Below are positions 1-8,555 of a stretch of DNA of 64,000 nt, piece after piece. The first letter of the stretch is position 1. Each line of letters begins with the position of its first letter. The translations under genes were made by a program, and so were the position numbers. Where the stretch lies: contig NZ_JHZA01000016.1 in the NCBI RefSeq assembly GCF_000621165.1, positions 1 through 64,000 on the forward strand, written 5' to 3'. The DNA is from Enterovibrio calviensis DSM 14347 (GTDB taxonomy: Bacteria; Pseudomonadota; Gammaproteobacteria; Enterobacterales; Vibrionaceae). Under the pieces are notes generated by a model, which saw only the letters and a program-made list of their open reading frames with translations, searched no databases and had not been told where the DNA came from.

Positions 1-745
1 CCCGGCAGCAGAAGATGTCCTCACCTCCCTGGCACTGGGCAGCAACACCGCCAACGAAGCCACCGCAGACAGTGACTACATCAACACCATCTGGGTACAG
101 ACCGGTAACGTCAACGCCCCCGGCAATGGCTGGGTGCAATACACTGGCAGCCTCACCCTGCCGAAGGACGGCTCGGCCATCAATGTCCGCGTGGAAGTCA
201 AAGACGACATTGAAACTGAAAGCAATGAAGTGGTCACCCTGACCGCCACCACCACGAGCAACCAGGTCAACGGTAAGACCGACAGCGACACCGCCACCAT
301 CACCGACGACCAGGTCGGCGGCCCGCCAGGCGTGGATGAGGAGGCCCCGAACCTGTTGGTGCTAAATGGCAACACCGTGGAAGAAGCGGATGACGTCTAC
401 CTCACCTATCAGGTCAAACTCAGTGGCCCGGCAGCAGAAGATGTCCTGACCAAACTCTCACTCGGCAGCGATGCCGCCAATGAAGCCACCGCCGACAGCG
501 ACTACATCAACACCATCTGGGTGAAGCTGGGCAGCGACAGTGACGTAAACCAAGGCTGGGTCAAATACACTGATGCCGGTATCACCCTGCCGAAAGACGG
601 CTCGGCCATCAATGTCCGCGTGGAAGTCAAAGACGACTTTGCTGTTGAGAATGACGAAATCGTAACGTTAAAAGCGACCACAACAAGCAAACAAATTAAC
701 AGCAAAACAGATTCTGATACGGCAACCATCCAAGATGAAACAGAG
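1..745 (+). repeat. Two tandem 426-bp adhesin repeats
   Basis: The same sequence beginning cccggcagcagaagatgtcc occurs at 1 and 427, a period of 426 bp (142 codons). Both copies encode the segments TADSDYINTIWV and LPKDGSAINVRVEVKDD. Nucleotide identity is high up to about 640 (compare 157-212 with 587-642). From there to 745 the two copies remain alike at protein level but differ at most third codon positions. The array continues to the left of the window. Confidence 0.85.
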
Positions 746-2785
746 AAAGGTCCTGAAGACCAGGTTTATGCTGTTCTAGTGCCGGGGTCTACAGCAGAAG
801 AAGGTAGTGGTAAAAAGCTAATCTTTACAGTCAAGCTGGTCGATCACTTGGGCAATGCTGTCATTGTTCCATCAGGCAAAGAAGTGACCGTTAACTTGAA
901 GTGGGGAGCCGGTGAAGCAACAGATGATGATTTTGTTTCTACTCGCCCTGACACGATTAAAATCTCTGGTGGGGAATCGGAGTACCCAATTGAGCTCGAG
1001 ATTAAGGATGACTTCTGGCATGAGAACGATGATGCAGTAGTTGTTGAAATTGAGAACATTTCACAAACAGAAGACACCTTTGAGTTACCAATCTTGGAAG
1101 CTCGTTTGGAAAATGATAAACCAAGAGCCGGAGACAGCACGACTACGGGTTACATAGCTGACGACAAAGACACCATCAACACTTCAATTAGCTTCGTCTC
1201 AAAAGATGATGAGGCTGGCGGTGACGACGAAAGTAACGGCTCAAATGGTCAAGGTCATGACAAAAACAACGGTCAAGGTCATGAGAATCATCAGGGTGAA
1301 GGCAAAGGCCATGATAAGAAACACGACCACGATGATGATTCTGCAGGTAGCTTCGTCATCAGCCTGACTTACCCTTCTTGGGATGATCCTGATGTCCAAC
1401 TACCACTAACTCACATAGATAAGCGTTATGTGGAAGTATCCGTTACAGCTACAGATCTCACTGGCTCGTATGAAATATATGATGCTAAGTCTGAGACCTG
1501 GATTGCGCTTCCAACGACAAGCAAGATCTATGTCGCAATTGGCTCAGGCGAGCACACTGGAGAGCTTGAGGTTAGAAATGCTTCCGGTGAGGGAAGTTCA
1601 AGTGGCGTTTCAATAACCGCTACAGTAGTAAATGTTTGGGGTGTTAAGGAAACTGAAGCTGGCGAGGAACTGTTCAAACTTTATGAAGATATCAAACCTA
1701 GCTCTGCCGACGTAGATGTTTCAAGTGGGCCAACTTTCGAACCAATCAACTCAGGCGTGGATGCTCTATATGGCTTAGACCCTAGCGGCTATCCTGGCAC
1801 TGTTGGCGACGGCCATTTAGCATCAGGAATTCTCATCGACGGGAAAATCTTTGGCCGAGGTTTTGTAACTGTAGAAGAACTAGTGCATAAATTATCAGAA
1901 GGTAATGTTATCAACTCAGGGGCAGGAAACGATCACATCGAGGCAGGTAAAGGCAATGATACTATTTATCTGGGTGAATCTGCTTATGCTGATAAAGACT
2001 CCGATGGTGTATTTGACCCATATAGATACGATTCAACGGATACTGGTCAAACCTCTGTTACACGTGAATTTGTATTCAGTGAAATAGGAACTATTCACAA
2101 CGACAACTCCGGTACTTATCTTGAAGGTGACGGTTTCATGAATAACTATACGTCATACAGTTGGCTTGACGCAGGATCAGGCCAAGAAGGTAACGATACT
2201 ATTCATGGACAAGCTGGCACAGATCTAATTTCAGGGGGCTCTGGCACCGACATCCTTTATGGTGGAACCGAAGATGACTTTATTCGAGGAGGTATTGGTG
2301 ACGATAAAATCTTTGGCGGAACCGGTGACGATTATCTAAGAGGTGAAAAAGGTGATGATGATCTAACCGGTGGAGAAGGCAATGATGTATTTGTATTCAG
2401 CGTTTCAGATACTGAGGCTACATTCAACTTAAAGAATGAAATTGTTGACGAAAATTACAAAGATACAATCACCGATTTCAACACCTCTGAAGATAAAATT
2501 CATCTTTCTGATTTGGTGTCGAGTGAATCAAGTATTGAGTCAATGATCTCTGTTACGGAAGGTGATGACGGAACCCTTATTCTAAATCTAGATATCGATG
2601 GTGACGGTGATATAGAACAACACATTGTACTTAACAATATCGACTTTGAGGGCAGCAACACCTTAGTAATTAACACCTTGTACACCCAAGGTGGTAGCGA
2701 TGTGTCTGGTACTTTGACCTTAACAAAATCTTCAGATATTGGTCCTGCTCCACAAATCACTGTTGATTTTGAAGAAACAAATTAA
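2..2785 (+). CDS. Giant RTX-type biofilm adhesin, C-terminal part (5' end outside window)
   Basis: This is the end of a large surface adhesin exported by type I secretion; the reading frame is open through the left edge, so only about 928 codons are seen. In order: two tandem Calx-beta-like/VCBS-like extracellular repeats with a 426-bp period (about 1-426 and 427-745), a third diverged repeat (about 760-1170), a Gly/His/Asp-rich linker (about 1215-1345), a further globular module, RTX nonapeptides of the GGxGxDxLx type (about 1915-1990 and 2175-2395) that should bind calcium, and a C-terminal T1SS signal beginning near NDVFVF. The secretion genes follow directly, which supports a LapA/BpfA/FrhA-type adhesin. 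The N-terminal retention module and any LapG cleavage site lie outside the window. The internal ATG at 134 is not a real start. GC content falls sharply near 640. Confidence 0.9.
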   Translation, partial: PAAEDVLTSLALGSNTANEATADSDYINTIWVQTGNVNAPGNGWVQYTGSLTLPKDGSAINVRVEVKDDIETESNEVVTLTATTTSNQVNGKTDSDTATITDDQVGGPPGVDEEAPNLLVLNGNTVEEADDVYLTYQVKLSGPAAEDVLTKLSLGSDAANEATADSDYINTIWVKLGSDSDVNQGWVKYTDAGITLPKDGSAINVRVEVKDDFAVENDEIVTLKATTTSKQINSKTDSDTATIQDETEKGPEDQVYAVLVPGSTAEEGSGKKLIFTVKLVDHLGNAVIVPSGKEVTVNLKWGAGEATDDDFVSTRPDTIKISGGESEYPIELEIKDDFWHENDDAVVVEIENISQTEDTFELPILEARLENDKPRAGDSTTTGYIADDKDTINTSISFVSKDDEAGGDDESNGSNGQGHDKNNGQGHENHQGEGKGHDKKHDHDDDSAGSFVISLTYPSWDDPDVQLPLTHIDKRYVEVSVTATDLTGSYEIYDAKSETWIALPTTSKIYVAIGSGEHTGELEVRNASGEGSSSGVSITATVVNVWGVKETEAGEELFKLYEDIKPSSADVDVSSGPTFEPINSGVDALYGLDPSGYPGTVGDGHLASGILIDGKIFGRGFVTVEELVHKLSEGNVINSGAGNDHIEAGKGNDTIYLGESAYADKDSDGVFDPYRYDSTDTGQTSVTREFVFSEIGTIHNDNSGTYLEGDGFMNNYTSYSWLDAGSGQEGNDTIHGQAGTDLISGGSGTDILYGGTEDDFIRGGIGDDKIFGGTGDDYLRGEKGDDDLTGGEGNDVFVFSVSDTEATFNLKNEIVDENYKDTITDFNTSEDKIHLSDLVSSESSIESMISVTEGDDGTLILNLDIDGDGDIEQHIVLNNIDFEGSNTLVINTLYTQGGSDVSGTLTLTKSSDIGPAPQITVDFEETN

Positions 2786-2795
2786 AGTGTCCTTT

Positions 2796-2829
2796 AGGCC
2801 TCTACCTATAGTTGAGGCCTGTTTTATTT
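2796..2829 (+). terminator. Terminator-like hairpin after the adhesin gene
   Basis: A 7-bp stem (aggcctc / gaggcct) with an 11-nt loop is followed by a T-rich stretch. It sits between the adhesin stop and the ABC transporter start, so it may limit read-through from the adhesin into the secretion genes. Confidence 0.6.
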
Positions 2830-2858
2830 TTGATTTTTACTTTTTAAGAGAGATCTAG

Positions 2859-5039
2859 GTGACAGAAGCAGCTATCGCTGAACGCAAACCGTCGCAGTGG
2901 CGCATTTCAGCGTCTACGCAGGCGGTTGACGACCCGTTGTTAGATTGCTTGGTCTTATTGACCGAGCACTATGGTTCACCGTGCTCTGGCGATGCCTTAA
3001 CGGCAGGTTTACCCATGACAGATGCGTTGCTGACGGCGGATTTATTTCCGCAGGCGGCGGCGCGTGCGGGGTTAACCGCTAAGCTTTCGCGGCGCCAGTT
3101 AAAAGCGCTACCGAAACTTTTGTTACCCTGCATACTTCTTTTGACTGACAAAAGATCGTGTATCCTTCGAGAGATTAACGAAGATACAGGCATGGCTCTC
3201 ATCCAAACCTCCGAGAACGGAGGCGAAGATGAAATCTCTTTAGCAGAGCTTGAGTCCATGTATGTGGGCTATGCCTTTTTGGTTAAGCGCCAATACCGCG
3301 GTGATTCCAGTGTCGATCTGCACCTGCACGACTCTAAAATCCATTGGTTCTGGCAAACCGTCAAAGACGCCTCGCCGATTTATCGGGATGCCATAATTGC
3401 TTCCGTTTTAGTCAATCTATTTGCTTTGGTGTCACCACTGTTTGTCATGAACGTTTATGACAAGGTTGTGCCTAATCTCGCCTTCGAATCACTGTGGGTG
3501 TTAGCGTCAGGTGCGCTTATCGCCTTCGCCTTTGACTTCCTCATGAAGAAAATGCGCTCTTACCTCATTGATATTGCTGGTAAGAAAATTGACATTATTG
3601 TGTCATCGCGCTTGTTCGCACGATTAATGGGTATCCCGTTAGAAAAGCGCGCCAAAAGTGTTGGCGGCATGGCGAAGCAATTGGGAGAGTTCGACGGTAT
3701 CCGAGACATGCTAACGTCCGCGACCATTACTACCTTGGTCGATTTACCGTTTGCTGTGTTCTTCTTGTTTGTGATTTACCTGTTCGCAGGTGATTTAGCC
3801 GTCGTACCTGTTGTCGCAGGCATACTTATTTTGGGCTATGCCTTATTCGTACAACCTCGCCTTAAAGCCGCCATTGAAGAATCTAACAAGTACGCCAGCC
3901 AAAAACATGGCCATTTGATTGAAAGCCTCTCCGCCTTGGAAGGGATCAAAGCCAATGTCGCAGAAGGTATCGTACAAAAAAGCTGGCAACAGATGACGGC
4001 ACATACCGCCAACTGGAACCTCAAGGTTAAACAAATCACCAACTCGGTGTCTTACTTTGCTTCCTTTGTAGTTCAAGTTACTTCCGTCGCAGTGGTCGTG
4101 CTGGGTGTTTACCGCGTTGCGGATGCCGCCATCAGTATGGGTGGCATCATCGCCGCCGTCATGCTGTCTAGTCGTGCTGTATCGCCGATGGCGCAGCTTG
4201 CAGGCTTAATGAGTCGCTGGAATCAAACCCAGTCGGGCATGCGTCAGCTGAATGCCATGATGGATCAAGAGGATGAATTTGCTGACAAAGGTCACCTGAT
4301 AAGCCGCAAGCGCCTAAAAGGTGATATCTATGCCGACAACATTGGTTTCAGCTACCCAGAATCAGAGAAGCCGGCACTTCATCCCACCAACTTTACGATA
4401 AAAGCCGGTGAGAAAATTGCCATTTTGGGCAAGAACGGAACCGGAAAAAGCACACTGATCCGAATGCTCGCCGGGCTTTACCAGCCTAGCGCTGGCAGTC
4501 TGCGTTTTGACGGGATCGAGGCTAAACAAATACACCCAGCAGATCTACGCCGCAATGTGGGTTATTTGGCGCAAGATGTCACACTTTTCCACGGTACTAT
4601 TCGTGAAAATATTATGTTTGGGACACGTCAAGTTACCGAGCATCAATTGATCCGCTCTACACAGCTTTCTGGTGTGGGGATTTTCACTTCTCAAGATAGC
4701 GAAGGTTTAGATAAGCAAGTCGGCGAACGAGGAGAGACACTGTCTCGTGGTCAACGACAATCGGTCGCTCTCGCACGCGCCTTATTGAATGATCCACCTT
4801 TGTTGATCATGGATGAGCCAACGGCCAGTTTAGATGCTCACGCAGAAAACCAATTTATTCATTCCATGAAGTTCGCTGCCAAAGATCGCACCTTGGTAAT
4901 GATCACACACAAAATGGCACTACTCCAACTCGTTGACCGCGTCATTGTGATGGACAAAGGCCGTATCGTCATGGATGGACCAAGAGACAAAGTTCTAGAG
5001 CGTTTAAACAGTGGTAGCGCCGGAGGACAGAATGACTAA
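2859..5039 (+). CDS. Type I secretion ABC transporter (LapB/RtxB family permease-ATPase)
   Basis: This is the inner-membrane ATPase that energises export of the upstream adhesin. The 726-residue protein starts at GTG 2859 with a Shine-Dalgarno (aagagaga) just upstream. It has an N-terminal C39-like domain (about 25-150) in the position of a peptidase but without a recognisable catalytic Cys-His arrangement, as in LapB-type transporters that recognise but do not cleave their substrate. A six-helix transmembrane region (about 165-450) follows, then the nucleotide-binding domain: Walker A GKNGTGKS near residue 524, signature LSRGQ, Walker B LLIMDEP. The stop codon overlaps the next gene by 8 bp, indicating translational coupling. 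The assignment to the adhesin is from gene order. Confidence 0.93.
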   Translation: MTEAAIAERKPSQWRISASTQAVDDPLLDCLVLLTEHYGSPCSGDALTAGLPMTDALLTADLFPQAAARAGLTAKLSRRQLKALPKLLLPCILLLTDKRSCILREINEDTGMALIQTSENGGEDEISLAELESMYVGYAFLVKRQYRGDSSVDLHLHDSKIHWFWQTVKDASPIYRDAIIASVLVNLFALVSPLFVMNVYDKVVPNLAFESLWVLASGALIAFAFDFLMKKMRSYLIDIAGKKIDIIVSSRLFARLMGIPLEKRAKSVGGMAKQLGEFDGIRDMLTSATITTLVDLPFAVFFLFVIYLFAGDLAVVPVVAGILILGYALFVQPRLKAAIEESNKYASQKHGHLIESLSALEGIKANVAEGIVQKSWQQMTAHTANWNLKVKQITNSVSYFASFVVQVTSVAVVVLGVYRVADAAISMGGIIAAVMLSSRAVSPMAQLAGLMSRWNQTQSGMRQLNAMMDQEDEFADKGHLISRKRLKGDIYADNIGFSYPESEKPALHPTNFTIKAGEKIAILGKNGTGKSTLIRMLAGLYQPSAGSLRFDGIEAKQIHPADLRRNVGYLAQDVTLFHGTIRENIMFGTRQVTEHQLIRSTQLSGVGIFTSQDSEGLDKQVGERGETLSRGQRQSVALARALLNDPPLLIMDEPTASLDAHAENQFIHSMKFAAKDRTLVMITHKMALLQLVDRVIVMDKGRIVMDGPRDKVLERLNSGSAGGQND

Positions 5040-6414
5040 CACGTTAAAGCGCCACGATCTTGAAATGACGGACGATGTGTATGGCGCCATGCTTACTGAC
5101 GCCCCGCTGCGCTATCGCATCGTTATCTGGGGAGTGTTTGCATTTTTTTCTGTGATGCTGGTTTGGTCCAATTTCGCCTCGTTAGATCGCATGACCCGAG
5201 GGGAAGGAAAGGTTATTCCATCTTCTCAAGTTCAGCTCATCCAAAGCCTTGATGGCGGTATTCTTCAAGCCATGTACGTGCAAGAAGGCCAGCTTGTTCA
5301 GCAAGGTGAACCACTTGCGCGCATTGATGACACTCGCTTTCGCTCCGACTTGGCGCAACAAGAAGAGGAAGTGTCTAGTCTTCGCGCCAATATCATTCGT
5401 ATGCAAGCAGAGCTTGGCAGCATCACGCTAAAACCGACCGCGCCTAACTGGAGGGAACAGATTCAGATCGTCATATCTCCTCTGGAATTTCCGGTCGCAT
5501 TAGCAAGCGAAGAGCCCGACTTGATTGCAGGACAGCGTCAGGAGTATGAGGGTCGCTTACTCGACTTGAAAAACCGACTAGAAATACTGGCTCGTCAAAT
5601 TCAGCAAAAACAGCAAGAACGACAAGAAATCGATTCAAAACTTCGAACGCTGTCAGACAGCTATGGACTGATCAGCCGCGAGTTGAAAATAACCGTCCCT
5701 CTGGCCAAAAAAGGCATCGTGTCAGCTATCGATTTGCTCAAGCTTGAGCGTCAAGTTAATGACCTAAAAGGCGAGCTCGAGTCATTGCGTTTGATGCAAC
5801 CAAAAATTAAATCCACCGTCGATGAAGCGATTTTAAAACGTCGAGAGGCCGTGCTGTCTTTTAACAACGAGACTCGCTCAAAAATGGGTGAACTGGAATC
5901 ACGCCTATCTCGATTAACGCAGGCGCAAGTAGGTTCACAAGACAAAGTCGACAAGGCGGTCATTACCGCCCCGGTGACTGGCACTATTAAAACGATTCAT
6001 ATCAATACATTAGGCGGCGTGGTTCAGCCTGGTATTGATTTGATCGAAATCGTTCCCGCGGAAGATAAATTGCTTATCGAGGCAAAGATTGCCCCCAAAG
6101 ATATTGCCTTCCTGCATTCGGGACTTCCCGCTGTTGTCAAAGTCACAGCATATGATTTCACCCGATATGGCGGGCTGAACGGCACGCTTGAACATATCAG
6201 TGCTGATACGACTCAGGACGAAGAAGGAAACAGTTTCTATTTGGTTAGGATCCGAACAGAAAAATCCAGTTTAGAAAAAAAGGATGGCGGTGAATTGCCC
6301 ATTATCCCAGGAATGTTGACATCCGTGGACATCATCACAGGGAAACGGACAGTTCTGGAGTACTTGCTCAATCCGATTTTAAGGGCAAAAGAATCGGCGC
6401 TAAGAGAGCGCTAA
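5032..6414 (+). CDS. HlyD-family membrane fusion protein (LapC-like)
   Basis: This periplasmic adaptor links the ABC transporter to the TolC-like outer membrane channel. I place the start at ATG 5032 because GGAGGA lies 5-6 nt upstream; an in-frame GTG at 5011 gives a 7-residue extension without an obvious Shine-Dalgarno. The protein of 460 residues has a short cytoplasmic N-terminus, one transmembrane helix (about 30-50), a long coiled-coil hairpin (about 100-300), a lipoyl/barrel-sandwich half around KAVITAPVTGTI, and a beta-barrel C-terminal domain ending in a typical GMLTSVDI segment. It overlaps the upstream ABC gene by 8 bp and is followed after 20 bp by the TolC homologue, so the three are one transcription unit. 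Confidence 0.93.
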   Translation: MTNTLKRHDLEMTDDVYGAMLTDAPLRYRIVIWGVFAFFSVMLVWSNFASLDRMTRGEGKVIPSSQVQLIQSLDGGILQAMYVQEGQLVQQGEPLARIDDTRFRSDLAQQEEEVSSLRANIIRMQAELGSITLKPTAPNWREQIQIVISPLEFPVALASEEPDLIAGQRQEYEGRLLDLKNRLEILARQIQQKQQERQEIDSKLRTLSDSYGLISRELKITVPLAKKGIVSAIDLLKLERQVNDLKGELESLRLMQPKIKSTVDEAILKRREAVLSFNNETRSKMGELESRLSRLTQAQVGSQDKVDKAVITAPVTGTIKTIHINTLGGVVQPGIDLIEIVPAEDKLLIEAKIAPKDIAFLHSGLPAVVKVTAYDFTRYGGLNGTLEHISADTTQDEEGNSFYLVRIRTEKSSLEKKDGGELPIIPGMLTSVDIITGKRTVLEYLLNPILRAKESALRER

Positions 6415-6434
6415 TAATAATCAAGGAGAGAGAC

Positions 6435-7838
6435 ATGAAAAACAGTGTTAGCCGAACGCTTAAAAAAAGCGTGGCAGCATTGGCAGTGGCTGCCGTATTG
6501 CTACCAACGTCAGTTGCTGCTCAATCACTCGAACAGGCAGTGGCTACAGCATTGGACACCCATCCTCAAATTCGTCAAGCATTCAACCGCTTCAAGGTGC
6601 GTGAAGAGCAGGTGAACCAAGCTTTTGCTGGCTACTACCCAACGATTGATTTCGATGCAGGGATAGGACGTGAATGGACTGAAAGTCCCTCAACCCGTCG
6701 AGATGCACAGACCTACAATGTAGACGACACGAAAGAGCTGACACGTCGCGAGATTGGTGTTTCACTTCGCCAGGTTTTATTTAGTGGTTTTCAAACCACC
6801 AACGAAGTAGAACGCAGCGAATATGAAGCCAGTGCCGAACAGTGGGCGCTATTTGCTTCTGCAGAAAATGTAGCACTTGAAGTCTCGCGTGCCTACTTAG
6901 AGTTTTTGCGCGCAAAACAAATCGTAGTACTTGCCGAACGTAACCTAGAAAGCCATCAGATTATTTTTGATCAGGTAAAACAAAAGACCGACTCTGGTTT
7001 GGGTTCTACTGCGGATCTCTCTCAGGTAACAGGCCGTCTTGCTCGTGCCCATTCCAACCTGATTTCATCAAAAAATAACCTTTCTGATGCCACGATCACT
7101 TACAAAAAGCTGGTCAGCATTGCACCGTCAGATACTCGTCTTCCCGTTCCCGATGCAGTCATGTTGCCGACGAGCCTGGAGCAAGCAATTGATATGTCTA
7201 CGGTCGAGCATCCAACGTTGAAATCAGCGGGTAGCGATATCAATGCTGCCAGCGCACAGCGCGAATCAGCCAAAGGTAATTACTACCCACAGGTAACGTT
7301 TGATTTGTCTGCCGGTTGGGACGACAACCTCGATGGCACTGACGGTACAAGCCCGATTGGCGCAGATGTCGGCGGCAACAGTGATGAAGTTTTAGCCATG
7401 GTTCGTGTCAGCTATAACTTGTTCTCAGGTGGCGCAGATAGGGCAAGAGAGCGTGAAGCCGCCTACAGCATTAACGAATCCAAAGCGATTCAGCAAGAAG
7501 CGTATCGTGATGTCGTAGAAGGCACGACACTGGCTTGGAATGCTCGCGATTTCCTTAGCCAACAAATGACCTATCTTCGCCAGCATGTGGAATCAGCCAT
7601 TGAAACGCGCAACGCCTATGAAGATCAGTTCAAACTTGGTCAACGTACGTTGATCGACGTACTTGATTCTGAAAATGAGCTTTTCCAAGCCCGCCGTGAA
7701 TACCTCACTGCAGAATATGATGACTTAATTGCTCAATACCGATTACTAAACGCAACAGGTCAACTGCTCGACTCACTACGTATAACAACGCCAGAGGTAT
7801 GGCTAGGTGAAGACGCTTACAAAGGAGGCGTTCAATAA
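6435..7838 (+). CDS. TolC-family outer membrane channel of the type I system (LapE/AggA-like)
   Basis: This outer-membrane efflux protein completes the type I secretion channel for the adhesin. It is 467 residues, the usual TolC-family length, with a cleavable Sec signal peptide (basic start, hydrophobic core, cleavage near VAAQS at about 30). Two internally homologous halves are visible, each starting near a LEQAI/LEQAV motif (about residues 33 and 245), as expected for the duplicated OEP fold with long alpha-helical hairpins. AAGGAGAGAG precedes the ATG. The stop overlaps the next start by one base (TAATG), and AAAGGAGG serves the next gene from inside this one, so the two are translationally coupled. 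Confidence 0.92.
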   Translation: MKNSVSRTLKKSVAALAVAAVLLPTSVAAQSLEQAVATALDTHPQIRQAFNRFKVREEQVNQAFAGYYPTIDFDAGIGREWTESPSTRRDAQTYNVDDTKELTRREIGVSLRQVLFSGFQTTNEVERSEYEASAEQWALFASAENVALEVSRAYLEFLRAKQIVVLAERNLESHQIIFDQVKQKTDSGLGSTADLSQVTGRLARAHSNLISSKNNLSDATITYKKLVSIAPSDTRLPVPDAVMLPTSLEQAIDMSTVEHPTLKSAGSDINAASAQRESAKGNYYPQVTFDLSAGWDDNLDGTDGTSPIGADVGGNSDEVLAMVRVSYNLFSGGADRAREREAAYSINESKAIQQEAYRDVVEGTTLAWNARDFLSQQMTYLRQHVESAIETRNAYEDQFKLGQRTLIDVLDSENELFQARREYLTAEYDDLIAQYRLLNATGQLLDSLRITTPEVWLGEDAYKGGVQ

Positions 7839-8431
7839 TGAATAAGCTCATTCTCTTAATTCCAGCCCTATTCTTGGCCGGCTGTGCCAACCAAGAGATT
7901 GTCACAATGCAAGACGCTTCTCCACAAGTGAGTGATTTGCGTGATCTTGACTATGATGGCGTTATCAAAGCACGTGAACTGTGCGATGAAACCCTCAGCG
8001 GTGCATCAGTCAATAACGACGGCTGTCCAAAAGACAAAACCGTCAAGCAAAGCTTTCGCCTAGACGTGAAGTTTGCCAATGACTCATCAAAACTCTTGCC
8101 GAGTAACTATGCGAAGCTCGAGCAGCTCGCTGCGTTTTTGGAAGAGCAAGACGGTGCAGTTGTAACCATTGAAGGCCACGCTAGTAAGGTCGGTAACCCT
8201 GCGTATAACTTAGCATTATCACAACGCCGTGCTGATGCGGTTGCCAATGCCTTGGTTGAAGATTTCGACATTCCCGCGTCACGTGTTGAAGCCATTGGTT
8301 ATGGCGATACCGTGCCACTCATCGATGAAGAGTCTGAACTTGCTCACGAGACGAACCGTCGAGTGATGGCATCGCTTTCTGGCGAATACAGCACCACAGA
8401 CATGAGATGGACCATCTTTACGTCTGAATAA
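7838..8431 (+). CDS. OmpA-family peptidoglycan-associated lipoprotein
   Basis: A 197-residue outer-membrane lipoprotein: a lipobox (LAGC) puts the lipidated Cys at about residue 16. A short Asp-rich segment with Cys residues resembles a thrombospondin type 3 calcium motif (about 33-65). It is followed by an OmpA C-terminal peptidoglycan-binding domain (about 70-185) with the conserved IEGHAS and NRRV motifs. Comparable adhesin operons in Shewanella (bpf) carry an OmpA-type gene at the same place, so it probably anchors or assists the secretion apparatus at the cell wall; this role is inferred from context. It is the last gene before a strong hairpin. Confidence 0.88.
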   Translation: MNKLILLIPALFLAGCANQEIVTMQDASPQVSDLRDLDYDGVIKARELCDETLSGASVNNDGCPKDKTVKQSFRLDVKFANDSSKLLPSNYAKLEQLAAFLEEQDGAVVTIEGHASKVGNPAYNLALSQRRADAVANALVEDFDIPASRVEAIGYGDTVPLIDEESELAHETNRRVMASLSGEYSTTDMRWTIFTSE

Positions 8432-8497
8432 CTTTATTTCGCATGACCTTATGCGGCATAACTTTAGGGCGACCTAACGTTATATACACATAAGAGA

Positions 8498-8527
8498 ATG
8501 GGCCAGCGCACAAGCGTGCTGGCCCAT
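8498..8527 (+). terminator. Strong hairpin after the OmpA lipoprotein gene
   Basis: A perfect 10-bp GC-rich stem (atgggccagc / gctggcccat) with a 10-nt loop is followed by ttaatt. The U-tract is short but the stem is strong. It leaves only 28 bp before the next start codon. Confidence 0.7.
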
Positions 8528-8555
8528 TTAATTCTGCGCTATCACGAGTTTTACT

